From: Setophaga petechia
Lineage: Eukaryota > Chordata > Aves > Passeriformes > Parulidae
Assembly: GCA_024362935.1 (NCBI GenBank)
Contig: JANCRA010000126.1
Location: 62,001-126,000, forward strand
Direction: 5' to 3'
DNA length: 64,000 nucleotides
The notes under the pieces are model-generated. The model was given only the letters and a program-made list of their open reading frames with translations. It did not search any database and was not told the DNA's origin. A program made the position numbers and the translations under genes. The stretch's first letter is position 1. Each line of letters opens with the position of its first letter. Positions 55,901 through 64,000 of this stretch are shown in pieces.

Positions 55901-56349
55901 CATCTCTTAGAAACGGCCTCAAGCGGTACCAGGGGAGGTTTAGGTTGGATATTGGGAATATTTCTCATGGAAAAGGATGGCCAGGGACAGGGCAAGGGTG
56001 GAGTCCCCATCCCTGAAGGGATTTAAAAGCCATGTGGAGGTGACAACCTTGGCAATGCTGGGGGATGGTTGGACTCAATCTTGGAGGGCTTTTCCAAGCT
56101 CACCAACTCCATGATTTTAATTCCAGGTTGTTCCATGTCAGCCTCAGGGCCCCATCTCTCCCCACCCACCGCTCAGATTTTCCTCCATATTCCCAGGAGC
56201 TGGAGCTATGGAGGCAGAACATCCCCTGACATTCCCAGCTGGAAAAATGAAGCATTTTCATGGGAGCAGAGGTAAACATGGGAGAAGGTGAGGAACTTAC
56301 CACTGCTTTCCTTTTCTGCTTGGCTCTTCTTCGGGATGCGATAGACCTC
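39321..56349 (-). CDS. SETD2: SETD2 (H3K36 methyltransferase), nine 3' coding exons; 5' part outside window
   Basis: The nuclear enzyme that trimethylates histone H3 Lys36 on transcribed genes while bound to elongating RNA polymerase II. Only the C-terminal 554 codons plus stop (1665 nt, all phases consistent) are in the window; the SET domain lies upstream, beyond 64000. Exons from 5' to 3': 56349-56301, 55839-55659, 53227-52525, 50226-50092, 49982-49843, 48909-48798, 43932-43852, 43609-43508, 43 kb intron gap, 39482-39321. They correspond by content to the last nine exons of human SETD2. The upstream intron is at least 7.6 kb here and I found no further exon up to 64000. Introns carry minisatellites, CR1 tails and a solo LTR, yet the coding sequence is clean. 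Confidence 0.97.
39590..42070. repeat. AT-rich minisatellite with ~645-bp higher-order duplication, SETD2 last intron
   Basis: 2.5 kb of ttccccaaatattcccc, ctgttattttccaaacattc and aagctattttcctattattc units. Segments starting at 39747, 39902 and 40102 recur almost unchanged at 40394, 40549 and 40745, so a block of about 645 bp was duplicated in tandem. Confidence 0.92.
42090..43500. repeat. CCATGTCCCTGT-type minisatellite, SETD2 last intron
   Basis: 1.4 kb of ccccatgtccctgtacccac, tgtccctatgtccccacatt and cctgtgtcc units. They form longer repeated blocks of roughly 60-120 bp (for example 42597 and 42668). Cys/Pro/His-rich frames here are artefacts. Confidence 0.92.
43652..43846. repeat. (CCATC)n pentanucleotide microsatellite in a 242-bp SETD2 intron
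   Basis: About 38 nearly pure ccatc units with a few ccatg variants, ending only six bases from the splice donor of the exon at 43852. On the SETD2 sense strand it reads (gggat)n. Confidence 0.96.
44000..44720. repeat. ATTCCCAGCCCA-type minisatellite, SETD2 intron
   Basis: Short units (attcccagcccattccca, cagcacactcccagccc) over 0.7 kb next to the exon at 43852-43932. Pro/Ser-rich open frames are artefacts. Confidence 0.85.
44880..45530. other. SETD2 intron, unique-looking, no gene seen
   Basis: Mixed-composition sequence without tandem structure, splice-bounded exon or recognisable transposon. Confidence 0.5.
45545..46635. repeat. ATTCCCAAACCCTTC-type minisatellite, SETD2 intron
   Basis: 1.1 kb of cattcccaaaccc(c/t)t and catccccaaatccttctcca units, shifting gradually from the first to the second type. 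Confidence 0.9.
46640..48790. other. SETD2 intron, unique-looking, no gene seen
   Basis: 2.1 kb without tandem array or coding exon. Short open frames are random. Confidence 0.5.
48798..50226 (-). CDS. SETD2: SETD2 window exons 4-6: WW domain region
   Basis: Exons 50226-50092 (SYAQPGLQYIQGQQIYTAHP), 49982-49843 and 48909-48798. The proline tract LPPPSPPKPK precedes the WW domain, whose two tryptophans are in LPPNWKTA and TQWDPPTW with the IYYYHV strand between. The WW is split over two exons and is complete. It is followed by the acidic EHEAEMDLGTPTYDENPMK. Confidence 0.97.
49690..49830 (+). mobile_element. CR1-type LINE 3' fragment, 12 bp from the SETD2 WW exon
   Basis: caggttggatattgggaaaa, then a cccatcccagagggaccccc tract and tgtggatgtggcacttgggg, is typical of avian CR1 3' ends in + orientation (antisense to SETD2). 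It ends close to the donor of the exon at 49843. Confidence 0.75.
50245..50440 (-). mobile_element. CR1-type LINE 3' fragment
   Basis: Read on + as antisense CR1: accaggccaggtgctccaag, ccaacctggccttggacact, ggggcagccacagctgctct and aggaatttcttcctaatatt. Confidence 0.85.
50650..51400. repeat. ~25-bp minisatellite (GGATGTTCTCAGTATCTCCATCCCT), SETD2 intron
   Basis: About 28 units of ggatgttctcagt(a/g)tctccca and tccct. A CR1 fragment follows directly. Ser/Ile-rich frames are artefacts. Confidence 0.93.
51405..51540 (+). mobile_element. CR1-type LINE 3' fragment
   Basis: gaatgtccaaggccaggctg, tgccatggcaggaggtggca and ccttccaaccctacccattc with a terminal ccatgattc tail mark a CR1 3' end in + orientation. 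Confidence 0.85.
51670..52460 (+). mobile_element. Solo LTR of an endogenous retrovirus (ERVK-like), + orientation
   Basis: A 791-bp unit starts tgttggggaagatg and ends ctcca. It is flanked by six-base direct repeats, ctaact (51664-51669) and gtaact (52461-52466), which differ at one base; a 6-bp duplication is typical of ERVK. A pyrimidine-rich 'ttaccctttttactctc' tract precedes an R/U5-like part holding several AATAAA signals. There is no internal retroviral coding sequence. It lies antisense in a SETD2 intron. I assign it to the songbird K-type LTRs by general resemblance only. Confidence 0.75.
52202..52390 (+). repeat. ~46-bp repeat carrying AATAAA inside the LTR
   Basis: Four copies of cc(c)tgcaccc(a/c)gg(c)cctttgcaataaatcccaaatccc(a)aa(gg). 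The first three carry aataaa; the fourth has aacaaa. This is a local tandem expansion of the LTR polyadenylation region. Confidence 0.85.
52525..53227 (-). CDS. SETD2: SETD2 window exon 3 (703 nt): coiled-coil and Pro/Gln-rich low-charge region
   Basis: It starts YDTPASSKKKVRPKDRNKL and has a charged helical Gln-rich stretch (RRKLFEQEVAQREAQKQQQQ). It continues through PYDSMGYGTPHHSFMGYPPG and DPSNPNAGKVLLPTPSMDSM to GVTSPYSQTTPPIVQ. The middle, rich in Val/Ala/Gln (residues about 170-220 of this exon), has bird-specific expansion (GDAAAATAVVHQEANVAVLP) relative to human. The donor lies 64 bp from the end of a solo LTR. Confidence 0.96.
53292..53515. repeat. Two-copy tandem duplication of ~112 bp, SETD2 intron
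   Basis: Both copies read agcaaaa(a)gggacagtgggaaacctg and continue through ttccagctgtttgaccaac to aacac(a/t)(t)gct. They differ at a handful of positions, so the event is fairly recent. Confidence 0.9.
53520..55245. other. SETD2 intron, unique-looking, no gene seen
   Basis: 1.7 kb with no tandem repeat, no clear transposon and no exon with splice sites that match SETD2. Confidence 0.5.
55250..55400 (+). mobile_element. CR1-type LINE 3' fragment
   Basis: atccctggaagtgtcccagg, ggctggacagggcttggagc, ggaggtgtccccatggcacg and aaggtccttccaacccaaac. Confidence 0.9.
55659..56349 (-). CDS. SETD2: SETD2 window exons 1-2 (basic/serine-rich linker)
   Basis: Exons 56349-56301 (EVYRIPKKSQAEKESS) and 55839-55659 (DRGRDPGGLRDQTPTPKNP to SPPSSAYERGTKRPEDR). 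Both match human SETD2 closely. The second exon ends CAG followed by GCAAGT, a GC-AG intron. The frame needs this: using the GT three bases further (caa|gtggtg) would put a stop codon right after the junction with the YDTPASSKKK exon. Confidence 0.93.
55935..56115 (+). mobile_element. CR1-type LINE 3' fragment, in a 461-bp SETD2 intron
   Basis: ggtttaggttggatattggg, gatttaaaagccatgtggag, ggatggttggactcaatctt and ending ccaactccatgatttt. Confidence 0.88.
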
Positions 56350-57009
56350 CTGTGGAAAAGCCACCAGCAGGGTCACAATTCCAGCTGCTCCCAAAACCAC
56401 CCCAAACAGCCAAGAATCCCATAAATCCCATACATTTAAAATAAACCACCAGAAAAGGGTCTCTTGAAGGAAAGTTCTGGGGGTTTTTGTGGTGCTTTCC
56501 ATACATTTCCTCTGCTCAGTGTTTGATTTTTGATGGATTTCGGTGGAATTTTGGGCAAAGAGCTGTAGGGTCCTTCCACACCTTCCAAGGTGATGGAGGA
56601 GTGTCCCAGGAGCAGCTCCTGCTGTCCCTGTCCTGGTCTCCAAGGCAGTTTGAGATGACCCAGCAAGGAGCAGGAGTTGGGCTGGGTGATCCCAACAGAT
56701 CCCTTCAGCCTGGAGACATTCCATGGCTCTGTGATCCTGGCTCTGGTGGCCAACATCTGCTCCCCCTGCTCAGGGACCATCCCTGGGCTTCTCCCAGCTC
56801 CCAACAGCCTCACTGGGGACAGGGTCACATTTCCATGGTGTTCCCAAGCTCTGATACCTGAGGGAATGAGCAGGAGGAGCAGGCCCAGCTCTGAGTGACC
56901 CCTCTGACCAAGGAGCTGCTGAAGCTGCTGAGATCAGACCCAGCACCCACCACACCTTCAGCAGCAGCAAACCCCAAACCTCTGCTCATCCAGCTCCTCC
57001 CTCAGCACA

Positions 57010-57440
57010 GGGAGACCTGGAGCTGCTGCAGAGACCCAGAGGAGGCCCCAGAGCTGCTGCAGGGCTGGAGCCAGGGTGGGAGAGCTGGGAATGTTCCCCT
57101 GGAGAGGAGAAGCTCCAGGGAGAGCTCAGAGCCCCTGGCAGGGCCTGGAGGGGCTCCAGGAGAGCTGGAGAGGGACTGGGGACAAGGGATGGAGGGACAG
57201 GACACAGGGAATGGCTCCCAGTGCCAGAGGGCAGGGATGGGTGGGAGATTGGGAATTGGGAATTCCTGGCTGGGATGGAATTCCCAGAGCAGCTGTGGCT
57301 GCCCCTGGATCCCTGGCAGTGCCCAAGGCCAGGCTGGAGCACCCTGGGACAGTGGGAGGTGTCCCCACTCATAGCAAGGGTGGCACTGGATGATCCCAAA
57401 AGTCCTGACAGCTCCAGGTGGAGATGATACCATGGGAAGA
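57010..57440 (+). mobile_element. CR1-type LINE 3' part, longest copy in window
   Basis: Includes the upstream CR1 part (gagctgggaatgttcccctg, gagagctggagagggactgg, caagggatggagggacagga) as well as the 3' end (cagagcagctgtggctgccc, caaggccaggctggagcacc). A related short fragment lies at about 56575-56740. Confidence 0.88.
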
Positions 57441-57444
57441 AAGA

Positions 57445-58675
57445 GAAGAAGAGCTGGGAATGAGGGTCAGAACTTCCCTAAAGTCCAGGTTTGGCACAAT
57501 GTCCTTGTTAAAGCCCCTGGATTGGGCAGGAACAGCCCTTCCCATGTCACTGGAACGAACTGTGCATCCCTCAAAATAAGAAATGAGGTTTATCAGCATC
57601 TTTCCATGCACCATTGTATTTTTAATTGGAATATTCTGACATCCCCAGTGTAAATCCCATTTTACCTCTGTGATGCTCATGATCCTACAGAGGTTTTACA
57701 GCATTCCTGACTGTCCAGGTACTGGAAGATTGGGGAAAAAAGCTCATTTTTCTTTAATTCCAGCTTATATCAAGCCCTTGCTCTGCTCCCTTCCAAGGAA
57801 TACAGTATTCCCAAGAATTCCCAGTTATTTCCAGCAGGATGTGATGAACCAGCTGATGGAGCACCTCTGCTGGAGCAGCAGCTGCATCCCCAAAAAAACC
57901 CCATTAAATCATAAAGGAGATGCTCAGTTTAACACAAATAAATTGTTTTGGGGTGCTGGGCTGACATTCCAGCTTTCCCAGAGCACCTTCCCTAAAATAT
58001 CCTTTCATTTAGGCCCTGGATGAGGCAGAGTGGGAAAAAAGATGGATTTGACATTTCCTGGGGGGTGAAGGCTGCTCCAGCTGGGAATTTAAGGCTTCCA
58101 CATGCTCAGAAATGTGGAGTTTACCTTGACTTGACTCTCAGATTTTACAGAATATCCTCTTTTATTTAAATTCCTTGAGTTTTTAAAGCTGTTTGGGAAT
58201 TAATTAATGGCTCAGAGGGCTCATTAGCAACGTGCTCACCCCCAGCACTGGATGGGCTAAAAATGAGAATTTCCTTTAGCAAAAAAAAAAAAAAGAAAAG
58301 GAGAAGAAACCCTGCTGTGGTTTGTCCACAAGGCAAAACCACTTCAAAAGTGCTGCTGCTGGCTAAAAAAAAAGGGATTTCGGCCAAGATTTTTAGGTTT
58401 TTAAAGATATTTTTGCTTTTCTGTGGAGCTCAAATACACCACATGGAGTTTGAAGCATCTAGAAAAAAGAGAGGCATTCAAATTCCCAAAAAATGCCCTT
58501 CAAATAAAGTTTTAAAATTTATTTATGTGTTTGCTATGGGCAACAATATTCAAATTTGAGTTTTTTCAGATGAAATGTAAAGAAACAAAACAGCAGCTCC
58601 ATGTTTGTGGTGGAGAGGGATGCAGGATAAACCCATAATTATATAGGATTTATATATTTATAAATGATGTAATCC
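57445..58675. other. SETD2 intron, unique-looking, no gene seen
   Basis: AT-leaning intronic sequence with an A-tract at 58281-58294. No exon or repeat family was recognised. Confidence 0.45.
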
Positions 58676-58679
58676 ATAT

Positions 58680-58800
58680 AATGGAATCATGGAATGGTTT
58701 GGGCTGGAAGGACCTTGGAGCTCATCCTATTCCAACCCCTACCACGTGCAGGGAACCCCCCACCAGGCCAGGGTGCTCCAAGCCCCATCCAGCCACCAGC
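58680..58800 (-). mobile_element. CR1-type LINE 3' fragment
   Basis: Antisense CR1 on +: atggaatcatggaatggttt, gggctggaaggaccttggag and caggccagggtgctccaagc, cut off at about 58800. Confidence 0.88.
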
Positions 58801-59039
58801 TATGGATTTAATTTTATTTTCCTACAGAATTCCATAGCCATGGATGGCAGGGATGACTTTGCTTCTCCCTACCACGTGTGGGATGGAGGTGACCACAGGG
58901 GCAGGTTCTGAAGCCCCAAAACCACCTTCCACCAGTGGGTTTTGCCAGGAATTTTTTATTTCCCATGTTAAACTCCTAAAAATGTTCATTTTCAGAGCAG
59001 CACATACAAAAAATCCCCCTAAATCTGGCTGTTCCCAGG

Positions 59040-59220
59040 GGGAATGAGGAGCCACCAAGGAATGGGATCATGGATGAACATCATGGATGTCCAGGGGGAA
59101 ATGAGGAGCCACCAAGGAATGGGATCATGGATGAACATCATGGATGTCCAGGGCGGAATGAGGATCCAGAGGGGAATGAGGCGCTACCAAGGAATGGGAT
59201 CATGGATGAACTGCCTGGAG
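59040..59220. repeat. ~57-bp tandem repeat, three copies
   Basis: gaggagccaccaaggaatgg plus gatcatggatgaacatcatg plus gatgtccagggg. The third copy is interrupted by gatccagaggggaatgag. Confidence 0.9.
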
Positions 59221-60059
59221 CAGAAGGACAATTCAAGTGTTGGGAAGAGCTAAACCACACCAAGTCCCCAGCTCCTAAAAAAGATCTGTCCCATTAAAGA
59301 GCAGGATGGGGAACGGAAATCACTGGGAAAAGGCTCAGTGGGAAGGAAGGAGGATATAAGGATATTCCCTGGAATAAGGGAATCTGGCAATCCTGGCGTT
59401 GCCACACTGCCACGCCTTGCTCTAACTTCACCAGGACATTGGGGTGCCCACTCCAGGATCCACCCCAACAAATTAGCCAGCCCTAAAGTCCAGGAAGCCC
59501 AAAGCCCAAGGTGATGATGAGCAGGGAGTGAGCTCCGTGCTGATGGAGAGAAACTCCAGCCCCGCTCAATGGAGCCTCCAGCACCCATCCCATGCGGGAA
59601 GACCGAGGCAGCAAAAGGCTTTGAACCAGGAACAAACGGAGGGATTTGTCCAAATTGCTCCATGAGAAGCAGATGGTGGTCAGAGTAGGCTGGGGGAACT
59701 CCCAAGAAAAGGCATTTTTATTTTTGGAAACGGAAGCTGCTGGCTCGGAGCTGCAGAATTCCTCAATCAGCGCGGCCGCCGCTAACGGGCTCCAAATGGC
59801 TCCCGAGCTCCCAGCACGGCTTTGAAGGACTGCACGCAAAATTAAATGCAGGAGGAAAAGTGACACGAGGCTGTTCCACACAAAAGAGGGGGGAAAAAAT
59901 GGGATTTAGGCTGTCCAGCCTCAGGCACGACCCAGCCTTGGCTTGGGAAAGGGAAGAGCTGCAGGATGGAGTGACAGCTCAAAGGGTTCCACAGTGGGAA
60001 GGAAGATTGTCTTGATGGAACCTCTCCACAAATCTGTCCCTCAGCTGCCAGTCATTCCT

Positions 60060-60140
60060 GAACTAACTTGGACTTGATGACCTTGGAGGTTTTTTCCAAC
60101 CTTAATGATTCCATGAGTTTATCCTATGATTCTATGAACT
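60060..60140 (+). mobile_element. CR1-type LINE 3' terminus with octamer-like tail
   Basis: ttggacttgatgaccttgga, ttttttccaaccttaatgat and a tail of gattccatgagttt...gattctatga. A similar short piece lies at 62808-62855. Confidence 0.8.
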
Positions 60141-60225
60141 TCCGTTGATTTACTGAAGGAAGAACACCACCAAATCCATCCCCTACACCAGGGCTGGATC
60201 CTCCTCCCTCCCTTCCTCTCTCCTC

Positions 60226-60451
60226 TTAGTCCTGCTCTGCTTTGGAGACTTGTTTTGGGTATCCATACTGAGTTTCTCCTTTGGAACAGCTGTGTTCCCT
60301 TCCACACTCATGTACACAGTACAGCACAGAGAAAATGATAAAATATTTATAAAATGTGTGAAATTTCACAAAATTCCCCCAAAATGTTGGTTCAAGACCA
60401 AATTTGATCTGATGGTGTCGTTTTATCCCTAGGATTTGTGTTTTCTTTGGA
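60226..60451 (+). repeat. Left arm of a 226-bp inverted repeat pair (partner 62556-62781)
   Basis: Starts ttagtcctgctctgctttgg and ends tttgtgttttctttgga. The reverse complement occurs at 62556-62781 with eight mismatches and no indels (about 96.5% identity by direct reading). The family is unknown. No target-site duplications were seen. Confidence 0.93.
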
Positions 60452-60784
60452 CCAACACCATGAAATCCCTGCTTGAAGGCCAGAAGATCCCACAGCAAAC
60501 CACGGCCTGGCCGCTCCCCAATCCTATTGTTTTCCCCAGCTATTCCTTGCTATAAGTTGTAACAAATTATAAAATTCCTGATTAAAGCATGGGATGTGCG
60601 TGCTGGAGCCAGAGCCAGGCACTCCAGGATGGCTTCACTGGCAAAGGGACAGGCAAGAGCAGCTTCAAGGGGCTTTACCAGGATAAATCAGAGGAGACTT
60701 GGAAAGATCATCCCAGGGGAAGATGGAAGCTCAGCTGCCTTTGGTCACCCAAGATGTCCCAAGCAGGGTGAAACAGCCTCCAGG

Positions 60785-61000
60785 GGAGGATCAGGTTGGA
60801 TATTGGGAAAATTCCTTATTGGATGGGTTGTCCAGCAGTGAAGAGGCTGCCCAGGGCTGGGGGGAGTCTCCATCCCTGGAGGGATTTAAAATCCCTGTGG
60901 ATGTGGCACTTGGGATAGGGGCAGGGGTGAAATCAGCAGTGCTGAGGGACTCAATCATCTCTGAGGGCTTTTCCAACCTCACCAATTCCCTGATTCCCTG
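60785..61000 (+). mobile_element. CR1-type LINE 3' fragment
   Basis: atcaggttggatattgggaa, ctccatccctggagggattt, cctgtggatgtggcacttgg and the end ccctgattccctgatt. Confidence 0.88.
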
Positions 61001-61004
61001 ATTA

Positions 61005-62550
61005 TTAAGTGCAAAAAAAGTCCACTTTGGCCCCAGTCAGGGTGAGGACTCAGCCTTGAGCTCCATATCACCGCAAACACTTGCAAGGCCAGAAGTATCC
61101 AAATAAAACCTTTCAAGCCCAAGACTGGCTCTTCCAGAAGATTTTTCCTAAAACCAAGACCTTCTCCAACTCACAAGGAAAGGAGCTGTGGATCCTCAGA
61201 GCCACAACCCTTTCCCACAAGGTGAGGGCCTCCTCTGGGGTGGGGGAAGATTCCCAGAGCTCGGTCCCACATGAGGCAGAGCAGCACCAAAACCTCCTCT
61301 CTGTCCCTCAGCTCAGCCACTCAACCTCAGCCCTCAAGAGGACATTGGGAAGAGCTTCCCAAGCTCATCCCTACGGCGTGTTCCAGTGATTCCAAGGGTT
61401 CTGTTGGCCATCACACCACGTGTCACCTCCAGCATGGCCTCTCCACACGGATCAGCCCACGGAGCCTTACCTGAGCACAATCCACCTGCAAGAACCACAT
61501 GGAAGCACCACACCTGTGCCCTTGCTGGGTGTTTTGGCACTTGGGAGGGAGTTTTCAGCCCGGGAGAAGCCATGCAGCGCTTCCTCGGAGAGCGGGAACG
61601 GCGCCCACGAGCCCGGGCTGAAAACTCATCCCACTGGGAATGTGAGTGAGTGTGTGTGTCGTGCCAGGCTCAGGGAGCCCTGCAAGGACTCACAAGTCCT
61701 GTGTGTAGAGGTAGAGAAAAAAATCGAGCTCACTTAATCCTTTCAGGCCAGGAGCTGGGATTTCCCCGGAGCGACGTCCATTGCCGGCAATGGACGCACC
61801 AAAATAACGTCGGCATCCCCGAGTTAACCACCTCTGTCCTCCTTTCACCTATCACACTGCTCATGCATCAGCCAGCTTCCCAACCATCTTCCCGGCTCTT
61901 GGCGCTATGTCCTCTCCCTTCTTCCGCACGGAGTTGGAGAAAAGGAGCCCCTTGGTCAGCTCTGGCTGCCCGGAGAAGCTGGATGGAAACGGTGGAAATT
62001 ACAAGGGGGTCATCAGCAAGGCTGGAGAGGACAGCGCTAAAGTCACCACGTTTCCGACCCTCCCACCCCCCAGACAAGGCCAAGGTGTTCCACCACTCCA
62101 AAATCCCGGCTTTTCCAAAGCTTGGATGTGCTGGGGGTGAGTTATCCATCCCCCTTTCCAGCTTGGATTTGTCTTTTAGACATCCGGGGTGAGCTTTGGT
62201 GGCACCTAATGAGGTGAGAGTTGGACAGAGGCAGTTAACTCCTGGAGCCATGAAAAAGTCCAGGACAGGATAAATTCCCAGCTCCCAGTTTCCCTGCAAT
62301 TGTTTTATGGGAGAGAAATGAATTGTCACAGCCCTGTGTCGGGATCCTGCTTTTTTGGGGTGGATTTGCTGGGATTCCTCCAAGCTCATGAGATCCAACC
62401 CCATCCCTACAACCAGACCACGACCTGAGGTTCATTAATAAATACACAGAGAGGATGAGAATCCACATCTAAAATATGGGAATGTGTCAGGACTCCATGG
62501 TCCCACCACAACTCCAACAAAACTCTGTACATTCCCAAGCTGAGCTTCTC
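61005..62550. other. SETD2 intron, unique block with a 22-bp perfect palindrome
   Basis: About 1.5 kb of non-repetitive DNA that is locally richer in CpG than the surrounding intron (61560-62060). It contains a perfect 22-bp palindrome at 61775-61796 centred on attgccggcaat. No coding exon was found. A conserved regulatory element is possible but not shown. Confidence 0.4.
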
Positions 62551-62555
62551 CAAGT

Positions 62556-62781
62556 TCCAAAGAAAACACAAATACTGGGGATAAAACGACACCATCAGAT
62601 CAAATTTGGTCTTAAACCAACATTTTGGGGGAGTTTTGTGAAATTTCACACATTTTATAAATATTTTATCATTTTCTCTGTGCTGTTCTGTGTACATGAG
62701 TGTGGAAGGGAACACAGTTGCTCCAAAGGAGAAACTCAGTCTGGATACCCAAAACAAGTCTCCAAAGCAGAGCAGGACTAA
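62556..62781 (-). repeat. Right arm of the 226-bp inverted repeat pair (partner 60226-60451)
   Basis: Same 226-bp sequence in opposite orientation, separated from the left arm by 2104 bp. Both arms would be in one SETD2 pre-mRNA. Confidence 0.93.
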
Positions 62782-62859
62782 GGCCTGACTTAACCTTTAG
62801 TTTAAAATTGGACTTGATCTTGGAGGTCTTTCCCAACCTCAACAATTCTCTTGACAACA

Positions 62860-63665
62860 ACAGAAAAGGACTTTTCCCAATTCAACCACAAATTTAACCT
62901 GACGGTGTCACTTTGAGAGGAAAACCACACCAAGAGTCTGCAAATTCAAATCTGGTAAATGATCAGATCCACTTGGAAAAAAGGAAGGAAAGCACCAAAA
63001 CCATAACCCAATCTCTCTACAGAAATGTGTTTTACCCCACTCCTTCCACTCTAAGATCTGTGTCACACATGATTGTGCCCAAAATCTGTGCAAGTTCAGG
63101 AGTATCTGATCCTCCTGAAAAATTCAGACTGAGGTAAAATGTCCCTGAATTCTCCTGGGAATCTCTGCATTTCTAAATCCTGGTGTTTGCAGCTCCAGAA
63201 ATGGCACAAGCAAAGCTTAAGGTGAGGTCTCCTCCACCTGTGCTGGTTCAGCTGCACAATTAACACCCATTATTTTAATTAACCTCTTGCAATCATTACT
63301 CATTATCAAAGTCAATGGGTAAATAAACTCCTTAGCTCCATGATGTATCAGAAAACATGAATTTGCTTCAAACTACTTCCAGTAATTAAAGCTGGGCTGG
63401 TGGTTGATTAAGAGAAGGGCAGAAGGGCCTCCAAGTCCCACCAGGCCCACAAGAAGCTGGAACTGTGGCAGTGCCTTCAATTCCTGCTGGATTCTCAGGA
63501 ATCACTGGGTTTGGGCTTATCAAAGAGGCTCCCAGCCCTCCTGGCCTGGAATGTAAGGAATATGAAATAACACATGGAATGCAACCCTCCAGGAGCAGTG
63601 GACCTGTGAGGAACTTCCAAAGATCTAAAGAAAACCAAGGAATGGCTGAAGTGTTGAGTGGAGAG
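62860..63665. other. SETD2 intron, unique-looking, no gene seen
   Basis: No tandem array, transposon tail or splice-bounded coding sequence recognised. Confidence 0.45.
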
Positions 63666-63671
63666 TGAGAT

Positions 63672-63880
63672 CCACGGAGCCATGGAATGGTTTGGACGGG
63701 GAGGGACCTTAAAGGACATCCAGTGCCACCCCTGCCATGGCAGGGACACCTCCCACTGTCCCAGGCTGCTCCAAGCTCCAGCCTTGGGCACTGCCAGGGA
63801 TCCAGGGGCAGCCACAGCTGCTCTGGGCACCTGTGCCAGGGCCTGCCCACCCTCACAGGAGGAATTCATTCTTTCTTAAC
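63672..63880 (-). mobile_element. CR1-type LINE 3' fragment
   Basis: Antisense CR1 on +: catggaatggtttggacggg, accttaaaggacatccagtg, cccctgccatggcagggaca, ggggcagccacagctgctct and ctcacaggaggaattcattc. Confidence 0.9.
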
Positions 63881-64000
63881 CACTGATCTAAATCTTTCCT
63901 CTTTTAGTTCAGAACCATCACTGGAATGTCATCCTACATCCCACCAAAAAGCTGGTGGTGGCTGCAGATCCCATTGGCCACCTATGGGACAGGGACACGA

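Noticed and set aside
59483..59881. 132-codon - strand frame as a possible further upstream SETD2 exon
   Set aside because: No resemblance to SETD2 and no matching splice phases; ordinary intron.
60250..62757. Two nearly identical ~60-codon frames (MFWVS.LSFSFG...) as a possible small duplicated gene
   Set aside because: They lie on the two arms of the inverted repeat, lack other gene signals and would be antisense or intronic. Treated as repeat sequence.

Overview
This is vertebrate nuclear DNA, most likely from a bird and probably a songbird, on a gene-dense, GC-rich chromosome segment. Four things point that way. CR1-type retroposon tails (two of them ending in repeated 'gattccatg/gattctatg' motifs) lie in the last 15 kb. 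A solo ERVK-like LTR with TG...CA ends sits at 51670-52460. An apparently intact pyridoxal-phosphate/zinc D-serine dehydratase gene is present, which birds have and mammals lack. The NBEAL2 - NRADD-like - SETD2 gene order matches the human 3p21.31 neighbourhood. The species call is inference; the genes are read directly from spliced, frame-checked exons.

Layout. (1) 1-24275: the 3' 51 coding exons of NBEAL2 on the + strand. The window opens inside an intron, so the 5' exons are missing. The exons sum to 8055 nt, exactly 2684 codons plus stop. They encode the armadillo-like N-terminal part, a ConA-like domain, a PH-BEACH, a BEACH and a WD40 region. (2) 25984-32436: a complete 8-exon D-serine dehydratase-like gene (381 aa) on the + strand. 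(3) 33063-37965: a complete 6-exon gene (216 aa) on the + strand for a small p75NTR/NRADD-like membrane protein. It keeps the p75-type transmembrane and juxtamembrane sequence but has no death domain. (4) 38748-64000: the 3' part of SETD2 on the - strand, with nine terminal coding exons (1665 nt, 554 codons plus stop) carrying the WW and SRI domains. The upstream intron runs off the window. The NRADD-like gene and SETD2 are tail to tail, about 0.8 kb apart.

Most of the remaining DNA is tandem repeat. Many introns have their own minisatellite with a different unit (18, 33, 40, 48, 62 bp and so on). Some of these arrays touch gene function. An 18-bp array is inside an NBEAL2 coding exon (13 in-frame copies). 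Two arrays multiply a 5' splice site (NBEAL2 intron 6, the second DSD intron). One 40-bp array multiplies the stop codon of the NRADD-like gene. SETD2 intron 12 holds two 226-bp copies of one sequence in inverted orientation, about 2.1 kb apart.

The four genes do not form a pathway. NBEAL2 acts in granule and vesicle biogenesis, the dehydratase in D-amino-acid catabolism, the NRADD-like protein in neurotrophin-receptor-type membrane signalling, and SETD2 in H3K36 trimethylation. I saw no bacterial, plasmid, CRISPR or phage features.
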